DNA of 64,000 bases from assembly GCA_963971575.1 (NCBI GenBank), contig OZ020619.1:25858800-25922799 (forward strand). The letters run 5' to 3'. Below the pieces are notes generated by a model. That model was not told where the DNA came from, did not search any database, and was given only the letters and a program-made list of their open reading frames with translations. This DNA is from Liopterus haemorrhoidalis. Lineage: Eukaryota > Arthropoda > Insecta > Coleoptera > Dytiscidae. Positions 42,501 through 53,918 of the stretch are shown here, piece after piece. Each line of letters begins with the position of its first letter. The stretch's first letter is position 1. A program made the translations under genes and the position numbers.

Positions 42501-43555
42501 TATTTATTTCGTTGGAAATCCAAGAAAAACCCGTACAACTCCAATGTTAAATTTACAATACCTTAGTTAATAGTCACGATATAAAATAACAATTTAAAAT
42601 TAATAAAAACACATCATATTGTTCGGTCATTGAACTCGAGAGAAGCTAATGATAAGCCACGTATGAATTTGAAAAAGGGTTTGAGATGGTTGAAACAGGT
42701 AAGTAACGCTATCTATTAGTAAATTAGAATTCGATTAATAGGTGAAATATGTACGTATACAAAACTCTAAAAAAGTAAAAAGTACAGGAAGCTTAGCTAG
42801 TAAGTTAATAAGTTTCTTAACAGCCACACAGAAAACAACACACAAAGTGTTATAACTATAAATATTATCCCATATGCAATAATAATCTAGTAACATAAAT
42901 GCAACATAGTGATATGTTGATTTGCATGCCAGTCTTGCCATTACTCATCCTATACATATGTAATATCTGGATGATCTAAAATTATTTTCAATTACACCTT
43001 TCACAGCCATTTCCTCGAATAAACGGGACCAACATTTGCAATTTATATCCGTCACTGAATCACATATGAATCTATTATTCGTTTTTCTCCGAAACCTGCA
43101 ATGTATAGAAATATATAGTTGACAAATATTCAAAATAGAGCAAATGATTTTCACTTCAAATTTTGAATGTATAAAATTGAATTATAATTTAATTTTAAAT
43201 CGATTTTTATTAGGGTTTTTAAAAAAGGGTGCTGGTCTTGTGTATTGATTTTATGTTAAAAATGTGATATATAGTAAAATACAACAAACTTTTTATGCTT
43301 TGTTCAAAGTTGAAAATGGCCATCGTTGAATGTTTTCAGCACATTCAGACTACAACTGCAAATTACTTGTAACGACCATGCAATGAATGCACGCAGCCAT
43401 GTAGCTGTGAATATCTGAATATTAAGCGTAAATGATTATGTCAAGACTTATTTGTTTCTCTTTTATGGGCATCACGTCAATAACCATTACTAGAGTATTA
43501 TTATTATTTTTTTTTGTAACCTTTATTAAATCTTTTTAATATATACATATAAAAT
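42501..43555. other. Intergenic, nothing recognised
   Basis: AT-rich, no supported gene. Confidence 0.4.
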
Positions 43556-43579
43556 AACAAATACATAAACAAATGTCCC

Positions 43580-43895
43580 ATTCAAATTAATGGTGAATGG
43601 AGAATCAGTAAGAACAAAGATATTCGAGAACTGTACTCAAGGCCAAGTATCACCCAAGAACTCAGAGGCAGACGATTACAGTGGATAGGACACGTTATGA
43701 GGATGATGGAGGACAGAATGGTTAGGAAGATATGGGAAGGAAAATTGAATACCCGTCGACCAGTGGGAAGACCTTGCAAGAGATGGAGAAATCAGCTAAC
43801 CGAAGATCTAACAAGTATTGGTATACAGGGTACTTGGCAAGACTTGACAATCAATATATCGAGGTGGAGGGCTTATGTGAGTGAATTATGTATAT
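43580..43895 (+). pseudogene. LINE 3' end fragment
   Basis: Reads ELYSRPSITQELRGRRLQWI, GHVMRMMEDRMVRKIWEGKL, then GRPCKRWRNQLTEDL. This is the typical C-terminal tail of endonuclease-type LINE polyproteins in insects. Only the tail survives. Confidence 0.75.
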
Positions 43896-43929
43896 TTTTT
43901 ATTTTAACTGTCTGCGATCTATCGATTAG

Positions 43930-44013
43930 ATAAGTTTTGATCCAGGAGTGGGAATTACCTCTAATTCCTTTTGATTTAATTTCTCTAGTAAAATATGATG
44001 ATCTACGCAATCA
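43930..44013 (-). pseudogene. Older LINE reverse transcriptase, part downstream of the insertion
   Basis: The minus strand reads KAFDCVDHHILLEKLNQKEL, continuing the TKAFD motif begun at 46,113. The two halves are separated by the Jockey-like insertion and its duplicated target. Confidence 0.8.
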
Positions 44014-44023
44014 AAAGCCTTTG

Positions 44024-46102
44024 TTTTTTTTTTTTTTTATTAATACTCTTTATTTAACTAGATCTACATACATGATGTAACACATAGTTTTGATAATACA
44101 GTGTTTGTCAGGGTTTGTCACGTTGTGGGGTCGGTTCGAAGAACTCCCCTGTCACTTCACTTTATGTCTGTTGATTCGCTACTAATGTTTAATTAGATTG
44201 TTCGCTATCCGCACTATCACTGTCACTGTCTATTATAGTGTCTTGTGGTAATTTTCTCTTTAATCTTCTGTGGATTTTTCGCTTGCCCAGTTCATAGTGT
44301 GTGGCACCGGAGCACTGTCCAATTCTGTGGAAAAATGTTGTTGACAACTTTTTCATGAATTCTTGTATTGTCATTATACCCAGTTCCTCGTGTAAATGGC
44401 TGTTCCTGATAAACCACGGGCTGTTGGTGGCGATCCGTAATACTTTCGACTGAAAAGCTTGCAGTTTTTTAATGTGTGTTCGGTGTGCAGCACCCAATAC
44501 CATGCACGCATAGGTGAAGGTAGGTCTCAGTATACCTTTATATATTAAGAGGGAACATTTTCTTTTTAGGGTTGATTTCCTATTTACTAATGGATAGAGC
44601 ATCGCTAATTTGGTTTGGGCTTCTCGTAGTTTTTTCGTAATGTGGTGTCTCCATGTTAGTCTATTATCGAGATGCACCCCTAAATATCTTATTGCTTGGT
44701 TAGGCGGGTTCCATGGAATAATTTTGTTGTTAATAATTATATCTGGCAGGTTACTAGTTTTTCTTAGCGTGAACATTTTTATTTCGCATTTAGTTGTATT
44801 TAGTTTAATGCTCCATTTTTTAAAATAATTAGTAGTGATGTCAAGGTTTTTTTGTAGATCACTGACTGCTCTGTTTTGAACCTCGTTTTTTGTAACAATT
44901 GCCGTGTCATCTGCAAACATGGCGATTGTTGCATCTGCTGGAACGGGCATGTCGTGCACAAATACGTTAAATAGAACAGGGCCTAAGACTGATCCCTGTG
45001 GGACTCCTGCTCGTATGTTTTTAATTTCTGATAAGGTGTTGTTGATATTTACTTGGAAGCTTCTATTTTTCAAAAAAGATGTTAATATTTTCAAGAGGTA
45101 TGTTGGAGTTTTAACTTTCAATAATTTATAAATAAGACCCTGGATCCACACTCTGTCGAATGCTTGCGCAATATCTAAGAATCCTGCAGGTACGAACTGT
45201 TTGTTTTCAAAGCCTTTTTCAATTGTTTCGGTAATGCGAAGTAGTTGGTGTACAGTGGCGTGCTTCTTTTTAAAACCAAATTGGAAAGTCGGTATGACGT
45301 TATTTTCGTTTAGGAATTTTATCAGTCGGGAATATATAATTTTTTCAAGGACTTTTGAAAGTGAGGGAAGTAGGCTTATTGGGCGGTAGCTTGATACGTC
45401 ATGCTTATCTTTTTTCGGTTTGTGAAACAGTTTAATTTCAGCATGTTTCCAATGTTTGGGGAAGTATCCTGTCCTCAGACAAGCATTGAATATGTTTGCA
45501 AGTTGTGTTATAGGCTTTGGTGGTAGGGATTTCAGAATATTATTAGTGATAAGGTCATGACCGGGTGCTTTTTTTAATATTAGATTTTTTATGATTTCTT
45601 TAATTTCTCCAGGTGTGGTTATTGAGAACGGTTCTGTTGATTTCGGTAGGGGTTGATTTGCGACTTCGTGCACTTCCTGGTAAAATTCCGCATTGCAGGC
45701 TTCTTGGTGTGGGCTGAATACTTTTTCTAAGTGTTCCGCAAAAATATCGCATTTTTCTTTATCGGTACTAAATATTTTGTCTGTTGATTTTATCGGCGCC
45801 ACTGTATTGTTTTTATTTAATAATGTTTTTGTTGCTCGCCACATTGTTGGGTCACCTGCTTCGAGACTTTCTATGTAACTTTGATATTTTTGTATTCTGA
45901 AATTATCTAATTCCCATTTGACTGGATGCACCAGCTTGTTTAATAATTTCTTGTGATCCGGGTGGCGGGTTTTTTGCCAAGTTCTTCTCATTTTATTTTT
46001 TTCTTTTATTAAATTAACGATATAGAGAGGTGGATGATATTGATTATGGGGTGTTTTTTGATGAATATACTCTTGTATTGTCGATTTTTTTATGGCTGTA
46101 AG
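44024..46102 (-). mobile_element. 5'-truncated Jockey-like LINE with poly-A tail and target duplication
   Basis: AAAGCCTTTG at 44,014-44,023 and again at 46,103-46,112 is the target-site duplication. The element is on the minus strand, with its poly-A tail seen as a T run at 44,024-44,038. The length is about 2.08 kb. The 5' end is truncated, so the endonuclease domain is lost. Confidence 0.9.
44189..46102 (-). CDS. Jockey-clade reverse transcriptase, 5'-truncated, open frame
   Basis: The frame is open from the truncation point (about 46,100) to 44,189, about 637 codons, with no ATG required because the 5' end is cut. From the first internal ATG (45,991) it gives 600 residues. RT motifs: KKAPGHDLITNNILKSLP, SSYRPISLLPSLSKVLEKII, FGFKKKHATVHQL, GFLDIAQAFDRVW, GVPQGSVLGPVLFNVF, the active site MFADDTAI, and YLGVHLDNRLTW. 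A C-terminal acidic serine tail (DSDSDSADSEQSN) ends it. No frameshift or stop interrupts it, so this is a recent insertion. It is not expected to be mobile, because the endonuclease and promoter are missing. Confidence 0.9.
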   Translation of the reverse strand, partial: LTAIKKSTIQEYIHQKTPHNQYHPPLYIVNLIKEKNKMRRTWQKTRHPDHKKLLNKLVHPVKWELDNFRIQKYQSYIESLEAGDPTMWRATKTLLNKNNTVAPIKSTDKIFSTDKEKCDIFAEHLEKVFSPHQEACNAEFYQEVHEVANQPLPKSTEPFSITTPGEIKEIIKNLILKKAPGHDLITNNILKSLPPKPITQLANIFNACLRTGYFPKHWKHAEIKLFHKPKKDKHDVSSYRPISLLPSLSKVLEKIIYSRLIKFLNENNVIPTFQFGFKKKHATVHQLLRITETIEKGFENKQFVPAGFLDIAQAFDRVWIQGLIYKLLKVKTPTYLLKILTSFLKNRSFQVNINNTLSEIKNIRAGVPQGSVLGPVLFNVFVHDMPVPADATIAMFADDTAIVTKNEVQNRAVSDLQKNLDITTNYFKKWSIKLNTTKCEIKMFTLRKTSNLPDIIINNKIIPWNPPNQAIRYLGVHLDNRLTWRHHITKKLREAQTKLAMLYPLVNRKSTLKRKCSLLIYKGILRPTFTYACMVLGAAHRTHIKKLQAFQSKVLRIATNSPWFIRNSHLHEELGIMTIQEFMKKLSTTFFHRIGQCSGATHYELGKRKIHRRLKRKLPQDTIIDSDSDSADSEQSN

Positions 46103-46112
46103 AAAGCCTTTG

Positions 46113-46300
46113 TAAGATCAGCAAAAACGGCTACAACTTTTTCATTTTTATCCATAATTTCGTAGATATTATTTACGTAATTGCATCAACTGTGGAAATA
46201 CCTTTTCTAAATCCATATTGGCACTCGTTTAAAATTTTGAACTTGTTTAAAAAAGAAAATGCTCTTTGTGCATAGCACTTTTCTAATATTTTAGATTACG
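46113..46300 (-). pseudogene. Older LINE reverse transcriptase, part upstream of the insertion
   Basis: The minus strand reads EKCYAQRAFSFLNKFKILN, ECQYGFRKGISTVDAI, then after a one-base shift EIMDKNEKVVAVFADLTKAF. It ends exactly at the target duplication of the Jockey-like insertion. Confidence 0.82.
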
Positions 46301-46689
46301 CCAAACAAATGAATATAATTAAAATGGTAACACTAACTAGTTAGAAAATCTTTTCTATAAATAAGTTTCTAGCAACTATATTAACTTAGGCGTGTTTCGG
46401 TTGCATACTTCATGTAGCTCTATCTTCCTTAGAGAGCAGTCTAATATCTCGACAATTTAGTATATTATACGCCTTACCTTCTCTTGACTACGTATGCGCT
46501 TTGTACGCTACTATATAATTTAATAATTTTTATTTTTGAAAATTATTCAGTAATTTAATTACTGGTTATTTAAAACATTTTGGATTTTTACTATAAATTG
46601 CCGACTAGTTTTGGATATTGCCATTTTCAAGACAGTTGAAATCGATAGTTAAAGAACTAAACAACCCCCTTTTCGTTGGTAACCACTGG

Positions 46690-46844
46690 AGCTTTTAGCA
46701 AGATTCAGCGACAACCCATACGGCGAAGACTGCACAGCAGTGGCTTGAAAACAATATACCGAACTTTATTTCTTCTGCTGACTGTCCGTCTAGCAGTTCT
46801 GACCTCAACCCCATGTACTACAAATTTTGGTCCGTGCTTTAGGA
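46690..46844 (+). pseudogene. Mariner-type transposase fragment cut by a hAT-like insertion
   Basis: Reads QDSATTHTAKTAQQWLENNI followed by PNFISSADCPSSSSDLNPMY and KFWSVL, the second catalytic region of a mariner transposase (SPDLNPxDY). It stops where the hAT-type end begins at 46,845. Confidence 0.75.
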
Positions 46845-46912
46845 CAGTGTTGCTCAACCTTTTCTGCCATGGGACCCCCCAAAATAACATAAATATTGTC
46901 TGCGGCCCCCCC

Positions 46913-46952
<40 letters not shown>

Positions 46953-47590
46953 GGGGGGGGGGGAGCGGGATCTCAAGGTGTATCAAGATAGAGGAAACAC
47001 GATTTTTCTCGAAAAGACGATGTGTGAGCAAGTTGGGAAAAAAATTTGGTGACCAAAGTTTACCCAAATGATTGGATGGTAGTATTTAAATTTTCGGAAT
47101 AAACCGGAAGTACAAGATATCAAGGACAACTTCGATTTTTTATATAGGAACGTGTGGCGTGTTGGGTATAATTGGATAAAACTTTTGAAAAAAACCACTT
47201 TTACATAAACATGTTTTTAATATCGGTTACGATTACCTATAATGGCTTGCAAGTATTTTTATTTACAAGTGTACCATTGTTCCAAGTTGCTTTCCATTTT
47301 GAATACTTTCGCATCCTTACTCTTTAGCTAACAGTAGCTCGAAGCATAACAAAAAATATTGCAAGTTCAAGTCGTACCTACTTGAAAGTACCTCCAACGC
47401 GTACCGTTTTAATTAGTTTAAATTAGGTGTCAAAATAAGTATAATTTATTTTATTTAAGTTTAAAAGATATATTTTAATGAATATAAATGTCATATATTT
47501 ATGAATATATTTTGTAAAATTGAGCGTTTATCTTATTATACGTCGTTATATGAAACTGTGATTACAAAAAATTTGAGGTTGTTCAAACTG
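46845..47590. mobile_element. hAT-type non-autonomous element, copy without Penelope insertion
   Basis: Starts CAGTGTTGCTCAACCTTTT. It then shows GGGACCCCCC and GCGGCCCCCC, a TA/GA/G microsatellite (46,912-46,962) and a body matching the reverse complement of about 56,290-57,065. It is thus a reversed copy of the element at 56,135. It lacks the 57.17-58.53 kb insertion and the 56.36-56.55 kb insertion. The far end is diverged and not exactly located. Confidence 0.7.
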
Positions 47591-47989
47591 TTACTACATA
47601 CATGTTAAGTTTTAACTAACAATAATAATAACAACCCTGAATTGTTAGCAAGTTTTGTTATTAACTCATTCCATATAATTATTCACAGAATATGAAATTA
47701 TTTTCGTTTAAACTCTCTTAAAAAAAGCATTTAATAATATTACTTGTTACTACATGTTCTTATAGAAATAATGTTACGAATGTCCAACCCATTGCATATG
47801 ACCCATGTTAATACATGTAAGAGCTTTCATGGCGGTTGGATGTACTATTTAATTTTCTTCATCGTCCTGACTTTCTTTTTCACACTCTTCTGAAAAATCT
47901 TGTACATTTTCTTTTACTTAAACCCTATTCCGTTCGTCAATATTCTTGGAAGTGAACTTTTGATGCTCACGTGCATCCAGTAAGATAAT
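47591..47989. other. Intergenic, nothing recognised
   Basis: AT-rich, no gene. Confidence 0.35.
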
Positions 47990-47990
47990 A

Positions 47991-49079
47991 CGAGGGGCGG
48001 TTGAAAAGTTAATGGCCTACGCAAGACAACACAACTTTTGCGGCAAAACTCAATTTATTTCTCAACACAGTATCCTTTTAGAACTGTACACTTCGTCCAA
48101 CGATTCTCCAATTTTTTGATGCCCTCCGAATAATACGATTTCTCGAAGCCCTAAAAATAGGCCTCTGTTTCAGCGATGACCTCCTCATTCGACCTAAATC
48201 TCTTATCACCGAGCCATTTCTTCAAGTTTGGAAATAAATAATAGTCATAGGGGGCAAATCTGGCGAATATGGTGGATGAGGAACTAATTCCTAGCGCAAT
48301 TCATGGAGTGAGCATCTTAAAAAAACTGTGGCCATGACTTTGTTGACAGACAGACCCATCATGGCATTCTTTGGCTTCGATTCGCCAGGAGCAGTCCACT
48401 TTTTCGACTGTACCATGGTCTCTGGTGTGTTGTGATGGATCCATATTTCGTCCACGGTCACGAAACGACGCAAAAGTCCTTCTTATCGCGGATGAACATC
48501 GTCAAACATTCCTTCGAAATGGTCAGACCGTCGCGTGTGTTGTCGACTGACAGCAAATGCGGCACCCATCTGGCAGAGAGCTTCCTCATTCCCAAATATT
48601 CATGCAAAATGTTGAGCACCCGTTCGGTTAAGATGCCTCAGTTATCTCGCACTTAGTCACTCGTCGATCGTCAGTTATCATTTCATGGATTTTATCGACC
48701 ATTTCTGGCGTGGTGACCTCTTTTGGACTGTCTGGAAGCTCATTATCAAAAATGCTCTTACGACCGCGTTTAAATTCAGCTATCCAATATTTGATATCGA
48801 AGGTGCAGAGTCCCCATAAACATCGTTCAATTCGTTGTTGATCTCATCGTTCATTTTCTTTTCCAAAAACAAGTATCAAATCACTGCACCATATTCGATT
48901 TTATTCATTTTTGTACAAATGCAAAAGTTCGCTATCAATGACTGTCAAACACAAACTAAATGACGCAGCTGGTTGAAAATTTTACAGTAGTAATTTGAAG
49001 GTTAGGATTTCCGAAAAACAACATTTATTTGATACTGGTGGTGCCAACTTTTCCCTAAGCTTTTCAACTGCACCTCGTA
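47991..49079 (-). pseudogene. Mariner element with inactive transposase
   Basis: Ends are inverted: CGAGGGGCGGTTGAAAAG at 47,991 and CTTTTCAACTGCACCTCG ending at about 49,078, bordered by TA. The minus strand carries a degenerate transposase. An N-terminal MNKIEYG start is near 48,909, an EIWIHHNTPET region lies at 48,473-48,291, and FPNLKKWLG-like words are near 48,230. Many stops and frameshifts. Confidence 0.85.
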
Positions 49080-49081
49080 TC

Positions 49082-50023
49082 ACACAGCCCAAAAAAAACA
49101 AATCATATTAGCGCGCTGTTACTCAAACGCATGTTCAAACTACCGCGACTTTGCTGTATCTCTAAACATCTTGTGGAATTTCATTGAAAACTTTCCAACA
49201 GTATTTATGGCATGGACAGAAATATATTTTTTCTGCCTTGTATGACCTTAAATATGGCTTTAAAAATGACCTTTAGTGTACTTAAATAAATAAATAAATT
49301 TAAAACAATCTACAAGGCCAAACCTAAAATACATCTTATTGAAAAAAATTGCATGCTAAATTAGACGGTACTTTTAATATCCATAAACTATTTCAGAAAA
49401 TTTAGCGCTATTCATTGCGTATTTTACAGATTGACTCTGAACATAAAGTAGTCTTTAATGCTTATTTATATCACGTAAATGTCAAGTAATTTTATGGTTA
49501 TTCGTCCATAAAGAATTCAAAAGTTTTACAGAAATGTATATCCGTAGAAAGATATGTAACGTTATGTATGTTACTAACTCGAACGCTTTCATATACGGTT
49601 GGCGTACGTGTTTATAATTCTTAAGTATACCATTCGTAATTTGTCTAATATTTTTATTAATTAATTACCCTGCGCACGTTTTACACATCTCTGTGCCCTG
49701 GAATTCTGTGAAATTATTTATTTTTCTTCATTACAACTGCTAGCACGTTTGGAATATATAATAAAGACATATTTTGAGACGACACATAACAGCTTTCAAG
49801 AAAATAGTTTAAAGCACCTGACGGATAAACTTTGTATCTCGTAAGCTTCTAGTTTTGTAATTTTAACTTCAGTCATGTACACTAAGATGTTGTCACTCAA
49901 AGAATAGTTACACTGAAAGAAATTGTTAAGAATTTTTGAAAACTTTAAAATTACTTGTTATATACAGAATGGGGGAAAAAAGATGAATGTTCTTTTCTTT
50001 TAGAATCTAAAAACAAAATTAGT
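49082..50023. other. Intergenic, nothing recognised
   Basis: AT-rich, no gene. Confidence 0.4.
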
Positions 50024-50919
50024 CTGTTCAAAAAGTATCGCGAATTTTGAATTTCCGCGGGTTAAGTATATTCGATTTTCGATTTTTTTGTGGCGTTATG
50101 TTGATACTTATGTCTCTCTCTTATGCCGACAAATTCGGCCATTTTGAATGTTCAGTTAATTTTTGAAAGTTGCTTTGCTTGCACATGTTTTGGCTCGTCT
50201 TCGATTTTTGCCTATACCAAAAAATGGATCAAAGAATCTGTATCAAATTTTGTGTGAAAAACAAAATTAGGTGCGCGGACGCATACTGAATGTTGACTGT
50301 GGCATATGGTGAAGCTAACTTGGACCGAAGCAACGTTTATCGGTGGTACAAAATGTTCTCAGAGGGCCGAGAAGATGTGAACGACGAAGAGCGTGCCGGG
50401 CGCCCAAGCACGTCAACAACAGACGAAACATTGATGAAGTGAAGAAAATAGTATTGGCCAATCGTCGAATCACCGTTAGAGAAGTTGCTGAGGACCTAAA
50501 CATATCGATTGGCTCGTGGCATTCCATTTTTACCAATGATTTGGGCATGAGATAATAACACCCCTGACCACACATCGTTGCTTGTGCGCGAATTTTTGGC
50601 CAAAAACAACACACTATTAATGCCACAGCCACCGTATTCCCCAGATCTGGCCCTCTGTGACTTTTTCTTGTTCCCGAAACTGAAGAGGCCCATGAAAGGA
50701 CGACGTTACGCTACGAGTGAGGAGATAAAGACGGCACCGAAGGAGGAGCTGAACAAGATCACGAAAATTGATTTTTTCAAGTGCTTCGAGGATTGGAAAA
50801 AACGTTGGCACAAGAGTATAATATCTGGTAGGGATTACTTTGAAGGAGACAAAATAGATATTCATGAAAAAATAAATAATTTTTGAAAAAACACAAAATT
50901 CGCGATACTTTTTGAACAG
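50024..50919 (+). pseudogene. Internally deleted mariner with perfect 25-bp terminal repeats
   Basis: Terminal repeats 50,024-50,048 and 50,895-50,919 are exact reverse complements. The N-terminal region reads NRRNIDEVKKIVLANRRITV then REVAEDLNISIGSWHSIF, the paired-type HTH. The C-terminal region (50,578-50,883) reads FLAKNNTLLMPQPPYSPDLA then LCDFFLFPKLK, with the second catalytic aspartate context. The central part with the first catalytic aspartate is missing between about 50,553 and 50,565. A frame change occurs at 50,400-50,440. Confidence 0.87.
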
Positions 50920-51084
50920 ACCTCGTATATCGTTTATTGAGACTTGACATATGCAAATATTTATGGACTACTAACCGAATACCAGTTCCTCGCACCGGAT
51001 AAATTCAATTAAGTTCAATAAAGTTAATTATAAAATAAATAATCATGTCTTTCAATAATTCTTAGCATGTCTATATATAAGAAT

Positions 51085-51300
51085 ATATCATCATCATCCT
51101 TCAGCCGTTCGAATCCAGTGCTGAATATAGGCCTCCCTTAAAAAATCCAATTTTCTCTGTCTTGAGCTTCTTGTAGCCAGTTCGTATATATTCGCTTTAG
51201 GTCATCAGTCCAGCGTGTGGACGGTTTTCCTCGGGTACGTTGATCTGCCCATGTTCGCCACTCGAGAATCTGTTTGGTCCATCTGTCGTATGTTGTTCTA
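51085..51300 (-). pseudogene. LINE 3' end fragment
   Basis: The minus strand reads LEWRTWADQRTRGKPSTRWT, DDLKRIYTNWLQEAQDRENW, a common tail of insect endonuclease-type LINE polyproteins. Upstream parts are absent. Confidence 0.7.
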
Positions 51301-51653
51301 GCTAGATGGCTTTCATTCCAGCTATTTTTACTAGGATGTCGGTTAGTTTCGTCGGTTGACGAATTTCAGCATTTGGTACTTTGTCCCTCAGCGTTATAAC
51401 GAGCAAAGCTCGTTCTACTTCCTTTTAAGTTACTTAAAGCTTTATTGCAGAAGCTTTAGTCAGTGTTAGGGTTTCCGTCCCGTAGGTTAAGACGGGCCCA
51501 ACATGGTTCAAAATCTTTCTTTTTAAGGCACATGAGAATATCATTTTTTAATTTTTTTCGTGGTTTACCAAATACTACCCATTCTTGTGATATTCTCCTG
51601 AAAATTTCGCATGTTCGATTGTCTCTGTCAATTTATATACTCTGTCAAAAATA
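51301..51653. other. Diverged LINE-like sequence or unique DNA
   Basis: May continue the neighbouring LINE on the minus strand, but no clear motif survives. Confidence 0.3.
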
Positions 51654-51655
51654 TA

Positions 51656-52603
51656 CAGGGTGTTTGTTTGAAACGTGGCACCTCGAATAACTCCTTTATT
51701 TTAAGAGACACAAAAAATTCTTCACAATAAAAGTTAAACTAGACAAAAAGGCCCATCTAAAGGTTACTATAAGAATTCTGAGGCACTTCCGGTTTCACCG
51801 GAAATGATGTCAACTTTTGATCTAGCATAGGGAATCCATAATTTTATATTTTTTTCCTAAAAGTACATTAAATTAGCTTTACAATGACACCAAAAAGTCA
51901 TATTTTTATGTTAACCATTTCAAAATGGCGACCATTTATTTACAAAATAATAATCAACATAAGTTTTACAAAGTTGAACGTAGCAAGCTTTGAAAACAAT
52001 AGAGTGTATCGGACAACACCAACGATGATAGAAGATTTAGAAGAAAGGGTTAGAAGTGCAATCCGGGATATCCAAGAGTGTACTCTTATAAGGGCGATGG
52101 AAGAGTTTTTATTAAGAATGAGAAAATGTGTGGACAATAATGGTGGTTTGATCAAACATTTGTATTTTTTTTTTTTTTTTGTAAAATAATTGTAAAAAGT
52201 AATTTTACAATTTTTTGTTTTTTCTAAATAGTAAAATAGTTTATTTTAGAGATATTTTGCTTCTTTTTTATTGTTTTCAAAGGTTGCTACATTCAACTTA
52301 TGTTGATTATTATTTTGTAAATAAATGGTCGCCATTTTGAAATAGTTAACATAAAAATATGATTTTTTGGTGTCATTGTAAAGCTAATTTAATGTAATTT
52401 TAGGAAAAAAATATAAAATTATCGATTCCCATGCTAGATCAAAAGTTGACATCATTTCCGGTGAAACCGGAAGTGCCTCAGAATTATTATAGTAATCTTT
52501 AGATGTGCCTTTTTGTCTAGTTTAACTTTTATTGTGAAGAATTTTTTGTGTCTCTTAAAATAAAGGAGTTATTCGAGGTGCCACGTTTCAAACAAACACC
52601 CTG
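51656..52603. mobile_element. CAGGGTG element with about 340-bp inverted arms and a transposase tail
   Basis: Flanked by TA (51,654-51,655 and 52,604-52,605). It begins CAGGGTGTTTGTTTGAAACG. Arms 51,656-52,000 and 52,271-52,603 are inverted copies with few differences. The central 270 bases encode RVYRTTPTMIEDLEERVRSA then EFLLRMRKCVDNNGG, like the last part of Tc1-type transposases that end ...RIxxCIxxxGGHxEHL. A deletion derivative of an autonomous Tc1-like family. Confidence 0.82.
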
Positions 52604-52628
52604 TATACTTTCAAAAAAAATAAAAATA

Positions 52629-52631
52629 AAA

Positions 52632-52690
<59 letters not shown>

Positions 52691-52695
52691 AAAAA

Positions 52696-52742
<47 letters not shown>

Positions 52743-52744
52743 AT
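52629..52744. repeat. (AAAT)n microsatellite
   Basis: About 29 tetranucleotide units with one interruption near 52,690. It lies directly after the 3' end of the minus-strand LINE fragment at 52,838 and may be its 3' tail. Confidence 0.95.
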
Positions 52745-52837
52745 ATGTTCTAGGCAGAGAGCCAATACACATATCTTACATAAAACATAATAACTACATA
52801 TATACAAATATATAACAAATTAATAAAAAATAATGAA

Positions 52838-53080
52838 CTATACAATTTGTTTAAGATATTCTTTAAGTTTATTTTTAAACAGTTTCACATTCGTACTATT
52901 TTTTATTTCAGTTGGTAATTTATTATATCTTACAACTTCTTTATCAAAGACAGAGTTCATAGTTGACTTCTTGTTTTTGGCTGAAATATGTATGTTATGT
53001 TTTCCTCGCGTATTATAACTATGGATCGTATCTCTCTTAGTATTTATTTGTATTGTCAAAACAAGAAGGCAACAAACCAT
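52838..53080 (-). pseudogene. LINE C-terminal fragment (SYNTRGKHN)
   Basis: The minus strand reads RDTIHSYNTRGKHNIHI then DKEVVRYNKLPTEIKNSTNV and KLFKNKLKEYL. This is the usual carboxyl end of many I/Jockey-type LINE polyproteins. Its upstream continuation lies at 53,919-54,130, separated by a P-element fragment. Confidence 0.78.
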
Positions 53081-53319
53081 GATCTAGTTCAGGGGGGTGT
53101 TAATAGATACGGAAAATTGGCAACACGAGTGCCAAAGAGAGGTATATCGGACCTCTGCGGATCGGGCGGCGCAGAAGTCGAATTTTAGTCTTGTCATTTG
53201 AAAAAAAATTATAACCTCACATTTAGTTCAAACGTTCGTAACGGTCAGTTGTGATATTTTTAAAATATTGATTTGTAAGTGTTATAAACTGTGTTTAGAC
53301 TAATAAAGGTACTACCTGG

Positions 53320-53870
53320 ACGTACAGAATATGGCTGTTGTGTGCCAGAATGTAACAATATGTATTTTCATAACGTTACTGATGGTGACTATACTAACAA
53401 ACATTTTTTTGTATGCCCAAAAGTGCTGAAAGGCAAAGTCTTTGGTTAAAGTCTTTTGAAAACATTAAGTCCTCGTAAACAATTATGTTACAATATAAAT
53501 CGCAATCAGTGATCACAAATATGTAAGTTACGGCAAACTATTAAGAAAATGAAAACATCACATGTGGGTAAGTTAATGGAGACGAAAGCATTTCAGAATT
53601 TAATTAATTGTCTGAGCCCTACAGTTGCTTCATTTATAGAGTCTCAATTTAAAAATACTGCTAAAAAATTACTATCATATTCTTTAAAAGATAAAGCATT
53701 TTACCTAGCAATTCATAAAAAATATTGATCATGCCATCCAAATCCACTATTATAAAATCTTTGCATAATATTCCTTTTAATTTTGGCATTAATAAATTAT
53801 TTTTTGATAAATTATCTATTGGGCATAACTCAATAATTTATTTAATTTGCCTAATTTATTTAAATTAATT
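53320..53870 (+). pseudogene. P-element (THAP) transposase remnant
   Basis: Reads GRTEYGCCVPECNNMYFHNV, a THAP C2CH start. Later, in shifted frames, come KTSHVGKLMETKAFQNLINC, LSPTVASFIESQF, KDKAFYLAIHKK, then PSKSTIIKSLHNIPFNFGIN, which match P-element/THAP9-type transposases. Several frameshifts. It interrupts a LINE. Confidence 0.72.
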
Positions 53871-53918
53871 TAATTAAGTATGCTTTTTATGCCTGCGTCT
53901 GCGATTTTCGACATGTCA

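Noticed and set aside
46912..46962. TA/GA/G run as a regulatory element
   Set aside because: It is the microsatellite belonging to the hAT-type element, also present in the 57 kb copy.
52529..52807. Open frame with a long YLFI repeat
   Set aside because: Pure translation of the (AAAT)n microsatellite.
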